Positions 1 through 7,426 of a DNA stretch of 64,000 bases are shown here, piece after piece. Source of the stretch: Chromohalobacter israelensis. GTDB lineage: Bacteria > Pseudomonadota > Gammaproteobacteria > Pseudomonadales > Halomonadaceae. The translations under genes were made by a program, and so were the position numbers. The notes under the pieces are model-generated. The model had not been told where the DNA came from, searched no databases, and saw only the letters and a list, made by a program, of their open reading frames with translations. How positions within the stretch are numbered: the first letter of the stretch is position 1; each line of letters begins with the position of its first letter. Location of the stretch: positions 269,929 through 333,928 of the forward strand of contig JQNW01000005.1 of assembly GCA_000761475.1 (NCBI GenBank), read 5' to 3'.

Positions 1-1080
1 GCACGGTCCAGACCGGGATCGGGGATGTCAGCGTGCAGGTACCCAAGGTGCGTGACCGCAGCAGCGGTGGCGCCCGCTTCAACAGCAGCTTGCTGCCGCC
101 CTACTTGAAGCGGGCTCGCAGCATCGAGGAACTGATCCCTTGGCTCTATCTGAAGGGGATCTCCACCGGCGACTACCAGGAGGCCTTGGCGGCGCTGCTG
201 GGCGACCAGGCCAAGGGGCTGTCGGCCAACACGGTGTCACGGCTCAAGAAACAGTGGGAGGACGAGCATACCGAGTGGCGGCAGCGGGACCTGGCAGACC
301 GGCGCTACGTCTACTGGTGGGCTGATGGAATCTACAGCAATGTGCGCCTAGATGACCGCCTGTGCCTGCTGGTGATCATCGGCGTAACCGAGCAGGGCCG
401 CAAAGAGCTGGTGGCCGTCGAAGACGGCTTCCGCGAGTCGGCGGCCAGCTGGGAGACCGTGCTGACGAGCCTACGAGCACGAGGCCTGACTACGCCCCCG
501 AAACTGGCGGTAGGCGACGGTGCCATGGGGTTCTGGGCGGCTCTGAGCAAGATTTACCCGGCGACCGACCATCAACGCTGCTGGGTCCACAAGACTGCTA
601 ATGTACTGAACAAGCTGCCGAAATCTGTTCAGCCGAAGGTCAAGGCTGACCTTCATGACATCTGGATGGCCGAGACCCGCGACGAGGCACACAAGGCCTT
701 TGATCGCACGGTGCAACGCTTCGAGGCCAAGTACCCCAAGGCGATGGCGTGCCTGGCCAAGGATCGGGACGAGCTGCTGGCGTTTTACGACTACCCGGCA
801 GAGCACTGGGTGCATATCCGCACCACCAACCCGATCGAGTCGACCTTCGCCACGGTCCGGCTGAGGACCAAGCGCAGCCGAAACTGCGGCTCCCGGGCGA
901 CGACCCTGGCGATGGTCTTCAAGCTGCTCCAGAGCGCTCAGAAGCGCTGGAGGCGCATCAAACACTCCCAGAAACTGGAGCTGGTCGTCAGCAACGTCAA
1001 GTTCCAGGACGGGGAGCAGGTAACCGATCAGTCAGACAGGAATGCGGCCTGACCGCCATCCACCAGAATTGACAATAACT
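1..1080 (+). mobile_element. IS256-family insertion sequence, right part
   Basis: The transposase gene ends at 1052. The following bases up to about 1080 form the right terminal region, ending around the motif TTGACAATAACT. From about 1081 the DNA reads as the start of merA on the other strand, which sets the junction. The left end and the target duplication lie outside the window, so the exact terminus is uncertain by a few bases. Confidence 0.75.
3..1052 (+). CDS. IS256 (Mutator-type) family transposase, 5'-truncated by window edge
   Basis: The frame is open from base 3 and its first residues (TVQTGIGDVSVQVPKVRDR) match the conserved N-terminal third of IS256 transposases, so the true start is to the left and the GTG at 33 is internal. 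The DDE catalytic set is visible: Asp in the WADGIYSNVR segment, Asp in VGDGAMGF, and Glu in the TTNPIES segment, which is the family's most recognisable motif and is followed by the RTKRSRNCGS basic stretch. The C-terminus is intact. It catalyses cut-and-paste or copy-out transposition of the element that has disrupted merA. The family call is secure; the specific IS name is not determinable here. Confidence 0.93.
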   Translation, partial: TVQTGIGDVSVQVPKVRDRSSGGARFNSSLLPPYLKRARSIEELIPWLYLKGISTGDYQEALAALLGDQAKGLSANTVSRLKKQWEDEHTEWRQRDLADRRYVYWWADGIYSNVRLDDRLCLLVIIGVTEQGRKELVAVEDGFRESAASWETVLTSLRARGLTTPPKLAVGDGAMGFWAALSKIYPATDHQRCWVHKTANVLNKLPKSVQPKVKADLHDIWMAETRDEAHKAFDRTVQRFEAKYPKAMACLAKDRDELLAFYDYPAEHWVHIRTTNPIESTFATVRLRTKRSRNCGSRATTLAMVFKLLQSAQKRWRRIKHSQKLELVVSNVKFQDGEQVTDQSDRNAA

Positions 1081-1170
1081 CGCGCCGCGCTCGGCCGCCT
1101 TCAGCGCGGCTGCCATGGCCGCGCCGCCGCTGCCGATCACGACGATGTGCAGGTTCATGTCATCACTCAT
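1081..1170 (-). pseudogene. merA: Mercuric reductase, N-terminal remnant cut by IS256
   Basis: Only the first 30 codons remain: a start at 1170 followed by the FAD-binding Rossmann motif VIGSGGAAMAAALKAAERGA, which is the start of the MerA flavoprotein core. The polypeptide lacks the usual N-terminal heavy-metal-associated domain, as in some short MerA proteins. At about 1081 the reading frame runs into the terminal sequence of the IS256 element, so merA is broken; the rest may lie left of the element, outside the window. Its start overlaps the merF stop (ATGAGTGA arrangement), typical of translational coupling. MerA reduces Hg(II) to Hg(0) with NADPH; without it the transport genes would only import mercury. 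Confidence 0.85.
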
Positions 1171-1420
1171 GAGGGGAATTCCTTGAATCTTTAGAGGTGT
1201 TGTCACCACAGGCGTCGTATTGCTTCTTGCGCCATAGCGCATAGAGGGTCAGGCCGAGGAAGAAGGCCAGGGCAGGAAGCAGTACCACGTCCAGGTAGCC
1301 GGTCAGTGCCGCCAGGCCAACGGTGCCAAGCAGGATCACCAGGATGGGCGTGAAGCAGCACAGCGCCACCAGGACGGTGCCAATCACGCTTGCGCGCAGC
1401 AGGGTCTTGGGGTTCTTCAT
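1163..1420 (-). CDS. merF: Mercuric ion transporter MerF
   Basis: An 85-residue inner-membrane protein with two transmembrane helices (about residues 9-30 and 40-62). It has a Cys-Cys pair in helix 1 (ALCCFTP) and a C-terminal cytoplasmic cysteine in the KKQYDACG segment. This matches MerF, which accepts Hg(II) from MerP and passes it to the cytoplasm. I chose ATG 1420 over the upstream GTG at 1426 because GGGAG lies at a good distance before it. It follows merP by 2 bases and overlaps merA by 8, so it belongs to the polycistronic mer operon read from the operator at 2118-2148. Confidence 0.92.
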   Translation of the reverse strand: MKNPKTLLRASVIGTVLVALCCFTPILVILLGTVGLAALTGYLDVVLLPALAFFLGLTLYALWRKKQYDACGDNTSKDSRNSPHE

Positions 1421-1422
1421 GG

Positions 1423-1719
1423 TCACTCCCGATCCGCTTCCGAGGGTGCCGGGGTTGAGGGGTAGCCGGCGTTGGTGGTGGCGTCGGTCAATGCTTCGAC
1501 GGACGTTCGTGAATCGTCGAAGGTGACCACCGCCTCACGATCCGGGTAGCTCACATCGACTTGCGAGACGCCGTCTACCTTGTTGAGGGCGGCCTTGACG
1601 GTGAGAGGGCAGGCGGCACAGGTCATGCCCGGCACCGACAACGTCACGGTCTGCGGGGCGGCCCAAGCTGACGTGGCGAGCGTCGCGGAAAGCGCAATAC
1701 AGGCAGCGAGTCGTTTCAT
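1423..1719 (-). CDS. merP: Periplasmic mercury-binding protein MerP
   Basis: This is 98 residues, with a Sec signal peptide (MKRLAACIALSATLATSAWA) and a single heavy-metal-associated domain. Its metal motif GMTCAAC supplies the two cysteines that bind Hg(II) in the periplasm before handing it to MerT or MerF. Length and motif match the family (about 91 residues plus a short acidic tail here). It sits between merT (12-base gap) and merF in the operon. The C-terminal extension after the domain is slightly longer and Ser/Pro/Asp-rich compared with Tn21/Tn501 MerP. Confidence 0.95.
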   Translation of the reverse strand: MKRLAACIALSATLATSAWAAPQTVTLSVPGMTCAACPLTVKAALNKVDGVSQVDVSYPDREAVVTFDDSRTSVEALTDATTNAGYPSTPAPSEADRE

Positions 1720-1731
1720 GGCGTTCTCCTC

Positions 1732-2082
1732 TTAATAGAACAGGGGCAGGAGATAAGGAAACAGCAGCGCGATCAGCACCAAGGCAGCGACGATCCAGAA
1801 GATGGCTTTATACGTCGTGCGAACCTGTGGCATCGCGCAGGTTTCGCCTGGCTTACAAGCGGTGGCAGGCCGGTAGATTCGGCGCCAGGCGAAAAACAAT
1901 GCCACCAGTGCCACTCCCACGAAGAGCGGGCGATAGGGTTCCAGGGCCGTCAGGTTGCCGATCCAAGCGCCCGAGAAGCCCAGCGCGACCAGCATGAGCG
2001 GCCCGAGACAGCAGGTTGAGGCCAGGATCGCAGCGAGGCCGCCGGCTGCCAGGGCACCACGACCGTTCTTGGATTCCGTCAT
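1732..2082 (-). CDS. merT: Mercuric ion transport protein MerT
   Basis: This is a 116-residue inner-membrane protein with three predicted helices. The first contains the vicinal Cys pair (ASTCCLGP) that takes Hg(II) from MerP. A second Cys pair lies in the cytoplasmic loop (ACKPGETCAMP). I chose ATG 2082 rather than the longer open frame, because it gives the canonical MerT N-terminus, has AAGGAC upstream and lies just downstream of the mer promoter. It is the first structural gene of the operon merT-merP-merF-merA. With merA broken, uptake without reduction would be expected if no other merA exists. Confidence 0.95.
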   Translation of the reverse strand: MTESKNGRGALAAGGLAAILASTCCLGPLMLVALGFSGAWIGNLTALEPYRPLFVGVALVALFFAWRRIYRPATACKPGETCAMPQVRTTYKAIFWIVAALVLIALLFPYLLPLFY

Positions 2083-2117
2083 GAGGTTGTCCTTCTGAAT
2101 TCTTGGCCGATACGCTA

Positions 2118-2148
2118 ACGTTACTTCCGTAGTCAACTACGGAGTCAA
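2118..2148 (-). promoter_or_regulatory. mer operator-promoter with 19-bp spacer and MerR dyad
   Basis: On the minus strand there is a -35 TTGACT (2148-2143), a perfect dyad CCGTAGT/ACTACGG in the spacer (2142-2127) and a -10 TAACGT (2123-2118). The spacer is exactly 19 bp, the over-long spacing that MerR corrects by DNA distortion when Hg(II) binds. This closely matches the Tn501/Tn21 PT promoter. The divergent merR start is 6 bp away at 2154, so MerR also represses its own gene. Confidence 0.93.
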
Positions 2149-2153
2149 GCTCG

Positions 2154-2561
2154 ATGAATGAGGCACCGGAAAATCTGACCATCGGCACCTTTGCCCAAGC
2201 GGCCGGGGTCAATGTGGAGACGATCCGCTTCTATCAGCACAGGGGGTTGTTGCCGACGCCGGAGCGCCCTCCTGGCGGCATCCGGCGCTATGGCAGCGCC
2301 GACGTGGCGCGCGTGAAATTCGTGAAAGCGGCGCAGCGGCTGGGATTCAGCCTGGACGAGATCGGGCAGCTACTGACTCTGGAGGATGGTGCTCATTGCA
2401 GCGAGGCGGCGGAACTGGCGTCACAGCGGCTTGACGACGTGCGCGCCCGGCTGGCTGATCTGACCCGCGTCGAGGTCGCCTTAGCCCGGCTGGTCGATGA
2501 ATGCCATGTGCATCAAGGGAAGGTGTCGTGCCCGTTGATCGCTGCCCTGCATGACTGGTAG
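2154..2561 (+). CDS. merR: Mercury-responsive transcriptional regulator MerR
   Basis: A 135-residue MerR protein with an N-terminal winged helix ([12 protein letters not shown] signature, residues 22-33), a long dimerisation helix and a C-terminal metal loop. The three mercury ligands are all present at the canonical positions: Cys82 (GAHC), Cys117 (DECH) and Cys126 (VSCP). It binds the dyad at 2127-2142 and activates the minus-strand mer operon when it binds Hg(II). Nothing suggests loss of function, so the regulator and promoter remain intact although the operon's reductase is broken. Confidence 0.97.
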   Translation: MNEAPENLTIGTFAQAAGVNVETIRFYQHRGLLPTPERPPGGIRRYGSADVARVKFVKAAQRLGFSLDEIGQLLTLEDGAHCSEAAELASQRLDDVRARLADLTRVEVALARLVDECHVHQGKVSCPLIAALHDW

Positions 2562-3063
2562 GTCATGCAGGGGCTTGTCGATGTGGTGCTGCCAGCTTCT
2601 GACATTCCGTGCAGCCATCTTTTGAAACTCACAGTCTTTAAGAACTCCGACATGCGATGCAGCGAAGACCTTGACAGCTGTTGGCGGCCAGCAGGGCGTC
2701 CATGATGGAGTTGATACGTCTGTTGGGTGAAAATTTCATGCTTGGCCTCGCTGGTTAGTGGGCTGTGGATAGAGATGGCGACGTTATTGCGCCATGCCGC
2801 CTTGTGCGGCGTTTTATGTCGCTACCTAATGATTTCCGTATCTCACGGCATAAAAGCGGCCCTGGGCCGCTGTGCGCCATTTCGTGGGACAGAGGGTGGT
2901 GATCGAGACGATAAGTCGCCTCTACTGTCTTGGCCTTGTAGTCGCCTAGCTTGAGAAGCTTGAGGTATCACCGCTAACGAGGGGGATCGGGAAGAGCGGG
3001 TGCCAGAGGTCCGTGTGATAGGCTTTGCGAGATATTCGATGGCGAAAAGGCACGAGGTAGGGA
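2562..3063. other. Non-coding spacer after merR with two short hairpins
   Basis: No convincing gene is visible. There is a short hairpin GCCGC/GCGGC at 2796-2810 followed by GTTTTA, which could end merR transcription. An AGCGGCC/GGCCGCT palindrome at 2855-2871 is followed by T residues only on the minus strand. An open frame at 2727-2954 lacks a Shine-Dalgarno sequence and any recognisable domain and was not called. The gap probably marks the junction between the mer segment and the island's own backbone. Confidence 0.5.
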
Positions 3064-4881
3064 ATGACGGATCATAGTCAGGATAACCACGAGTCTCATC
3101 CAGTGGGACACGAGGGAGCCAGTACCAAGCACCGGCGGCAGAGGTTTGGCCTGAGTGAGCATTGGCGTGAGCAAGCTAGGAAGGTGGCTTCTGATGAGCT
3201 TGATGATGCCGCAGAGACTTCACCTATGCCCGATACAGGACCCTCTTTTTCGTTTCCCAATGCATCACACGATGATGAGCCACCGGTCACTGTGAAGTCG
3301 CTCTTTCACGACCCCGAAACTCAGAGCGTACTCAATGCACCTTGGCCCTACAGCCCATCGGAACCTGTGTTAAGCAATGAGCCTGCTGCTGCTCGTTTTG
3401 CCTTTCCTGGTACAAACCAAGCGCCCAAGCAATCTCGCCGCGATAAGCAAGTAGAAGATGTTATTTCCATGCTCCAGGGGCAGTTTTTTCTCACTCATAA
3501 TGAGACGAGAAGCCCTCTGCTGACCAATAAGGCGACGGGCGAAACCTTGCCGTATATGGATCCAGTGATCCTTGATCGTGTGAAGGGAGCGTATTGGCGA
3601 GCATCCTCTGGCAGTCATCAGGATGTCTCCTACGGTGTTATTAAGTCTTCTATCAACAACTTCGTTGATGGTGCTACCCCTCAATCTGTGTTGCCGGTTT
3701 ACGGCCGTGCGGGCGTCGAATTTAACACCGGGCGACGCGCGCTGGTACTTGGAGAAAGCTGCTTGGTTTTCTCGCCGGGTTTATCGAGCTATGAGGTTTT
3801 GGCTGGGATTCCCCATGTCATGCCTCGCGAAAGCTGGGCGGTTGACTTGCCCGATAATGTTGGGAATATTCGCCCTCAATCGATATCTATATTGTTCGAT
3901 GTCACTTTGCTACCGAAAGATAGTGACCTGCTGATAATCGCCTGGATGGTCATGGCTTGGCGCTCAGATAGCTCGCCCGTATTGCTCGAGTTGTTAGGTG
4001 AGGCGAATTCTGAGTTGATTGACTCACAGAAGATGCTAAAGACCATCATAGATCCGGCTAGCACCCTTCTCGAAAGCGAGTTTCCCAATACGATAAAACA
4101 GCTTGATATTCGGGCGCAGTGCCATTACCTGTTGAGTTTTCATCAAGTGGATACGCTGTCAAAAAATCAGCAGAGAGGCCTGCTTTCGATCATGCAGGGA
4201 AAAACAGTGGAGTGGAGAACCAAAGCGAAGCGTTCTGGGGTTGATCTCACCGTTCGTTGCGTGTGCTTACTGAATAGCAGTGAGAGCATAGTGACCTATG
4301 CGCCGCTATCCGATGCTACCTTGAGCATTGAGCTGGATGATGCAGGAGGGGGCAACCCTCAAAATGCTGTGAAGGATCGCAGCATGGCGGAGAGAACCAT
4401 CATTCATGGCCTCCTCCAAGTATTTGGCCATGTTAACCAGTTCTGGAGCCATGTTGAAAATGATCGTCAATTCGACCGCTATGGCGGTTTGCGAGACCTA
4501 TGCCGGATAGGTGTGCTGGTGGCTGATGCTTTGGGTCGGGATACTGCCGAATTCTGGCAACAACTCGATGCCAACCAGCAAAGTCGTCGCGATTATGAGC
4601 TGGAGGAGAATCCTGTCGCGATGGCCGTGAAACGTCTCATTGATGCGTCGGAGGATGGACGGATAGAGGCCACGGTCAAGGATTGGCTTGTGCTGCTCGA
4701 TGGGTATCGCCCTGAGCCTGATCCTTCAGGTGCCTGGCCTGTCACGTCCCGAGGGTTGGCGGCCAAGTTCAAGCAGAGCAGGAGTTTGCTTGCGACGTTC
4801 GGGATTCAGCTTGTCCCTCTTGAGAAACGTGGCCCCTATGGGCGCTGGCGTGCCTCATGCGATGCCTCTCGCCAGCAGTAG
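3064..4881 (+). CDS. Helicase-like island protein with degenerate Walker motifs
   Basis: A 605-residue protein from ATG 3064 (GGGA upstream). Residues 1-110 are polar and probably disordered. From about 130 on, the layout resembles the NTPase/helicase proteins common in integrative elements: a block before the P-loop, then a LIDP-like segment (KTIIDP), then a segment where Walker B and sensor strands normally sit, then a winged-helix tail (GLAAKFKQSRSLLATFGI, followed by a GRWRAS end). Where family members show GEQGSGKST, this protein has LGEANSELIDSQK. Where they show a hydrophobic strand ending in D, it has LLSFHQV. It is therefore probably ATPase-dead or highly diverged. Codon use is less GC-rich than the chromosome. 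Assignment rests on layout, not on alignment; function unknown. Confidence 0.55.
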   Translation: MTDHSQDNHESHPVGHEGASTKHRRQRFGLSEHWREQARKVASDELDDAAETSPMPDTGPSFSFPNASHDDEPPVTVKSLFHDPETQSVLNAPWPYSPSEPVLSNEPAAARFAFPGTNQAPKQSRRDKQVEDVISMLQGQFFLTHNETRSPLLTNKATGETLPYMDPVILDRVKGAYWRASSGSHQDVSYGVIKSSINNFVDGATPQSVLPVYGRAGVEFNTGRRALVLGESCLVFSPGLSSYEVLAGIPHVMPRESWAVDLPDNVGNIRPQSISILFDVTLLPKDSDLLIIAWMVMAWRSDSSPVLLELLGEANSELIDSQKMLKTIIDPASTLLESEFPNTIKQLDIRAQCHYLLSFHQVDTLSKNQQRGLLSIMQGKTVEWRTKAKRSGVDLTVRCVCLLNSSESIVTYAPLSDATLSIELDDAGGGNPQNAVKDRSMAERTIIHGLLQVFGHVNQFWSHVENDRQFDRYGGLRDLCRIGVLVADALGRDTAEFWQQLDANQQSRRDYELEENPVAMAVKRLIDASEDGRIEATVKDWLVLLDGYRPEPDPSGAWPVTSRGLAAKFKQSRSLLATFGIQLVPLEKRGPYGRWRASCDASRQQ

Positions 4882-5003
4882 CGATGGGCTACTTAGAGCG
4901 TGAAAGCTGGTATTGGGTTAGACATTGTGACTTTTAAAACTTAAAAAACATGAATATGGGCATCCAGAGGTGCGCATGCTGGCTTATATTCCATCGCAAT
5001 GTC

Positions 5004-5324
5004 TCAATCTCCATCGCTATGGTTGGTTTCTACCCACTGTCTGAGCAGAGCATGGCCGACCCCCGAGGGCAGACGTCGACCCTGCTCCCACTCCTGCAGG
5101 GTCCGCACGCTGACCCCTAGCTCAGCCGCCAGCGCTGTCTGGCTCATGCCACGAATCCGGCGCAGGGCCATGACGTCACGTAGCAGTCGACGGGTGGGTT
5201 CCTTGCGTTCCATCCGGGCGAGACGACGATCACCCCAGGGATCGTGGGATGACGATCCTGCTTGGCTGTCACGCGTGTTGTGAGGGATCGAGAGGGAAGG
5301 AAACATCGAAGTCGGAAACATCAT
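5004..5324 (-). CDS. XRE-family helix-turn-helix regulator
   Basis: This is about 106 residues from ATG 5324, which has AAGGTG at a good distance; a longer open frame exists but has no better start. The C-terminal half carries a clear Cro/CI-type HTH: MSQTALAAELGVSVRTLQEW, followed by EQGRRLPSG. The N-terminal 35 residues are low-complexity. The form (HTH at the extreme C-terminus, GxxxPSG turn) is like NadS/HigA-type antitoxins and transfer-gene regulators, but no toxin gene lies beside it. It sits immediately downstream of the replication protein gene on the same strand (57-base gap) and may control it. Confidence 0.75.
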   Translation of the reverse strand: MMFPTSMFPSLSIPHNTRDSQAGSSSHDPWGDRRLARMERKEPTRRLLRDVMALRRIRGMSQTALAAELGVSVRTLQEWEQGRRLPSGVGHALLRQWVETNHSDGD

Positions 5325-5380
5325 CAGGCACCTTGTTGGAAGAGTCAGAACGGGTCCGCCCAAGACGGACCCATACCATG

Positions 5381-6100
5381 TCACTCAGTGATCAAAGACG
5401 ACTGCTTTGGAAAGCGGCTGCCGTCGAAGACGTGAGCCCTCTGGCCGAATGGCTTGCTGTAGGCCTTGCACAGATAGCTGGCCATGTACATCGCCTCATT
5501 CATGGCTATTCGGTCATGCCGATGCAGGACGCAGGACCAGGGCTCTTTGGTGACTGGGTCTTTGCAGACATGGATCAGCTGACGGAAACGTGGGTCATCA
5601 TGATCGAAGCCCATTGCCTTCAACCAGGAGCGCATCATGCGGTGGTAGAGGTTGTTTCGCGAGTAGGCCCCGTCTCCATCTGGCGAGAAAGATCCAAGGC
5701 AATCGTAGGCATTCTTGTTGAGAAGGATCATCAGGTGGTAGTGCGGTTTGTCGCTGTTGACCTGTTCACGTGCCCATAGGTAATGCAGCTGGGTGGGGAA
5801 CTTGGTCTTCCGCCGCTTTAGCTCGTAGCGAAAATTGTAGAAGAACCGTGCCAGCACGCAGTTGTTCTCATGCATGAGCAGGCGCGGCATCTTACCTGGA
5901 AAGCGAAGGTCTACACGAAAGGCGAAGGTGGTGGTGTTGATTCGTGTCACAGTATCAAGTGTTTGGTAGGAGCGTTCGAGATAGTCCAGAATTAAAGGGC
6001 CACCTTTTTCCTGCTGCACCTCAAATCCACGATAGGTATCTTCATAGTACAGGCGCAGCTTGTCGTTGAGTGGATGACGAAGGGGTTGATGTTGAGACAT
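5381..6100 (-). CDS. Inovirus Gp2-type / YagK-YfjJ replication protein
   Basis: A 239-residue protein resembling the inovirus-type Gp2 (YagK/YfjJ C-terminal) family, which are HUH-type rolling-circle initiators. The HUH motif is visible as KPHYHLMILLN, in which two histidines flank one residue. Candidate catalytic tyrosines occur in MYMASYLCKAYSK, where family members have a YxxxYLxK motif. An aromatic N-terminal domain precedes. The gene is followed by the XRE regulator on the same strand and is preceded by a 760-base non-coding region with inverted repeats that could contain the nicking origin. Such genes are common in satellite phages and integrative elements and give an excised form a way to replicate. 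Confidence 0.82.
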   Translation of the reverse strand: MSQHQPLRHPLNDKLRLYYEDTYRGFEVQQEKGGPLILDYLERSYQTLDTVTRINTTTFAFRVDLRFPGKMPRLLMHENNCVLARFFYNFRYELKRRKTKFPTQLHYLWAREQVNSDKPHYHLMILLNKNAYDCLGSFSPDGDGAYSRNNLYHRMMRSWLKAMGFDHDDPRFRQLIHVCKDPVTKEPWSCVLHRHDRIAMNEAMYMASYLCKAYSKPFGQRAHVFDGSRFPKQSSLITE

Positions 6101-6864
6101 GAGGAGATACCTCGCTGTGGGAATGGTGAAAGATTCCGCAGCGATGGTCTTGTCGGTCGACAGGGAGATGATAGGGAATTGTAGGCGTTGACATGGACAT
6201 GATGCTGACGATCATCTGAGCTTCACGTCAGGCGTTTTCCAGATGTCTGTCAGGTCAATCCTAGAAGGTTATGTTGGATGATGATTCTATAGGGAGTGGT
6301 CTGTGTGGGACCACTCCTTGGATGATCTTCCATGATCCTGGATGGGCTTTCACAAGTGAGCCCATCATGGCCAAGTAACCCATCCTTGTAGACCCTGTTA
6401 TGTGCCTAGTGAATCTCCCTATAATACTTACCCGTCAGTGACGCATGTCAAAATCCCAGGGAAACCCTATCCCTGGATATGCCAATCGCCCCAGTTTCCT
6501 GGCGAATGAGGTGTCACTCACTTTTCCGGGAAATTCCGTTTTCGATCCGTACAAGACACCGCGACGCGATGACGTCACGGTTTCGCTGCACCTCATCTCA
6601 CAGCGATGTAAAACATTACGTCGTCCCGACTCGTCATCCTGGAATCCATCGGGCGGATGTTCTGAAACATGTTCAGGAAGCCGGCGGAGGCCGCAAACCC
6701 CGGCTTTTTTCCGTAGCTGACGTATACCCCGATGATCCAGCGGGTGTGTCGCCCAGGATTCTGCCCGTTGTCGATTCAACCGAATCTTAAACCTGTACTA
6801 CCTCCTTGAAGCCCCAAACGGACGGCTTCGTTCTCATGTCTTTCCCGATGGAGGAGGTAGTGTC
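6101..6864. other. Non-coding region with hairpins upstream of the Gp2-like gene
   Basis: No supported gene lies here although several short frames are open. Visible structure includes a perfect 9-bp inverted repeat GGAGTGGTC/GACCACTCC at 6293-6317 with a 7-base loop, a smaller GGGCT/AGCCC hairpin near 6344-6361, and the terminator at 6678-6710. Long non-coding DNA next to an HUH initiator is where a double-strand or single-strand origin would be expected; that role is inference. Confidence 0.45.
6678..6710 (+). terminator. Rho-independent-like terminator
   Basis: The stem AAGCCGG/CCGGCTT (6678-6684 with 6700-6706) is followed by a run of T up to 6710. It lies in the long spacer upstream of the zinc-ribbon gene and would stop plus-strand read-through entering from the left. 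Confidence 0.55.
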
Positions 6865-7197
6865 ATGTCCATGTCTTGTCCCAGCTGTAGCGCGTCGCGG
6901 GTGGTGTCGCGCCATCATGGGCGAAAGGTAGGAGGCTCCACGGGGGCGGTGGCCGGTACCGCTAGTGGAGCAGCCGGTGCCTGGAGTGGCGCCGAGGCCG
7001 GTGCCCTGGTGGGCGCAGTCGGTGGTCCGGTAGGGATCGCCGTCGGCAGCATCGCCGGAGCAGTCTTTGGTGGACTGATCGGCGGCACCGCGGGTGGCGT
7101 CGCCGGGGCTCGTCTGGGTAGCGAGCTGGACAACCAGATGCTCGACAATCTCGAGTGCCGCGCTTGCGGCCATACCTTTCGCCCCCACGTCGACTGA
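6865..7197 (+). CDS. Split zinc-ribbon protein with glycine-zipper membrane core
   Basis: This 110-residue protein has CPSC near residue 5 and CRACG near residue 98, the two halves of a zinc ribbon. They flank about 70 residues of Gly/Ala-rich sequence with repeated GxxxG spacing (GAEAGALVGAVGG, GSIAGAVFGG), a glycine-zipper membrane pattern. The two knuckles could come together if the core forms an antiparallel hairpin in the membrane. The start is set by GAGGAGG at 6851. It precedes the DUF932/ERF/YqaJ genes on the same strand. Similar small proteins occur in mobile elements, but I know of no demonstrated function. Confidence 0.75.
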   Translation: MSMSCPSCSASRVVSRHHGRKVGGSTGAVAGTASGAAGAWSGAEAGALVGAVGGPVGIAVGSIAGAVFGGLIGGTAGGVAGARLGSELDNQMLDNLECRACGHTFRPHVD

Positions 7198-7277
7198 TCC
7201 CTCATTACAAGCTCTCGCGCCTCCATCACTGCTTTGGTGGTGGCCCCTCGAATCTCTTTCTCAACATGCTCACGGTT

Positions 7278-7303
7278 GGCCCGCTTTCTTTGGAGAGCGG
7301 GCC
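7278..7303 (+). repeat. Hairpin in the DUF932 gene leader
   Basis: GGCCCGCT (7278-7285) pairs with AGCGGGCC (7296-7303). No T-run follows, so it is not an obvious terminator; it is followed within a few bases by TATGCCGTG, a motif seen again ahead of the YqaJ gene. A processing or attenuation role is possible. Confidence 0.4.
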
Positions 7304-7426
7304 GTTATGCCGTGTTCGTCTCTCAAGGAGCTATAGCTATGGCACATCAAATCGAACACATGGCTTACGTCGGTGACACCCCCTGGCATGGGCTGGGACA
7401 GCAACTGTCTCGTCATCAACCACTAG

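Noticed and set aside
2727..2954. 75-codon frame between merR and the helicase-like gene
   Set aside because: It lacks a ribosome binding site and any recognisable fold, and two hairpins cut through it.
6445..6790. Overlapping short frames on both strands in the spacer upstream of the zinc-ribbon gene
   Set aside because: They conflict with each other, contain the terminator at 6678-6710 and have no domain; treated as non-coding.
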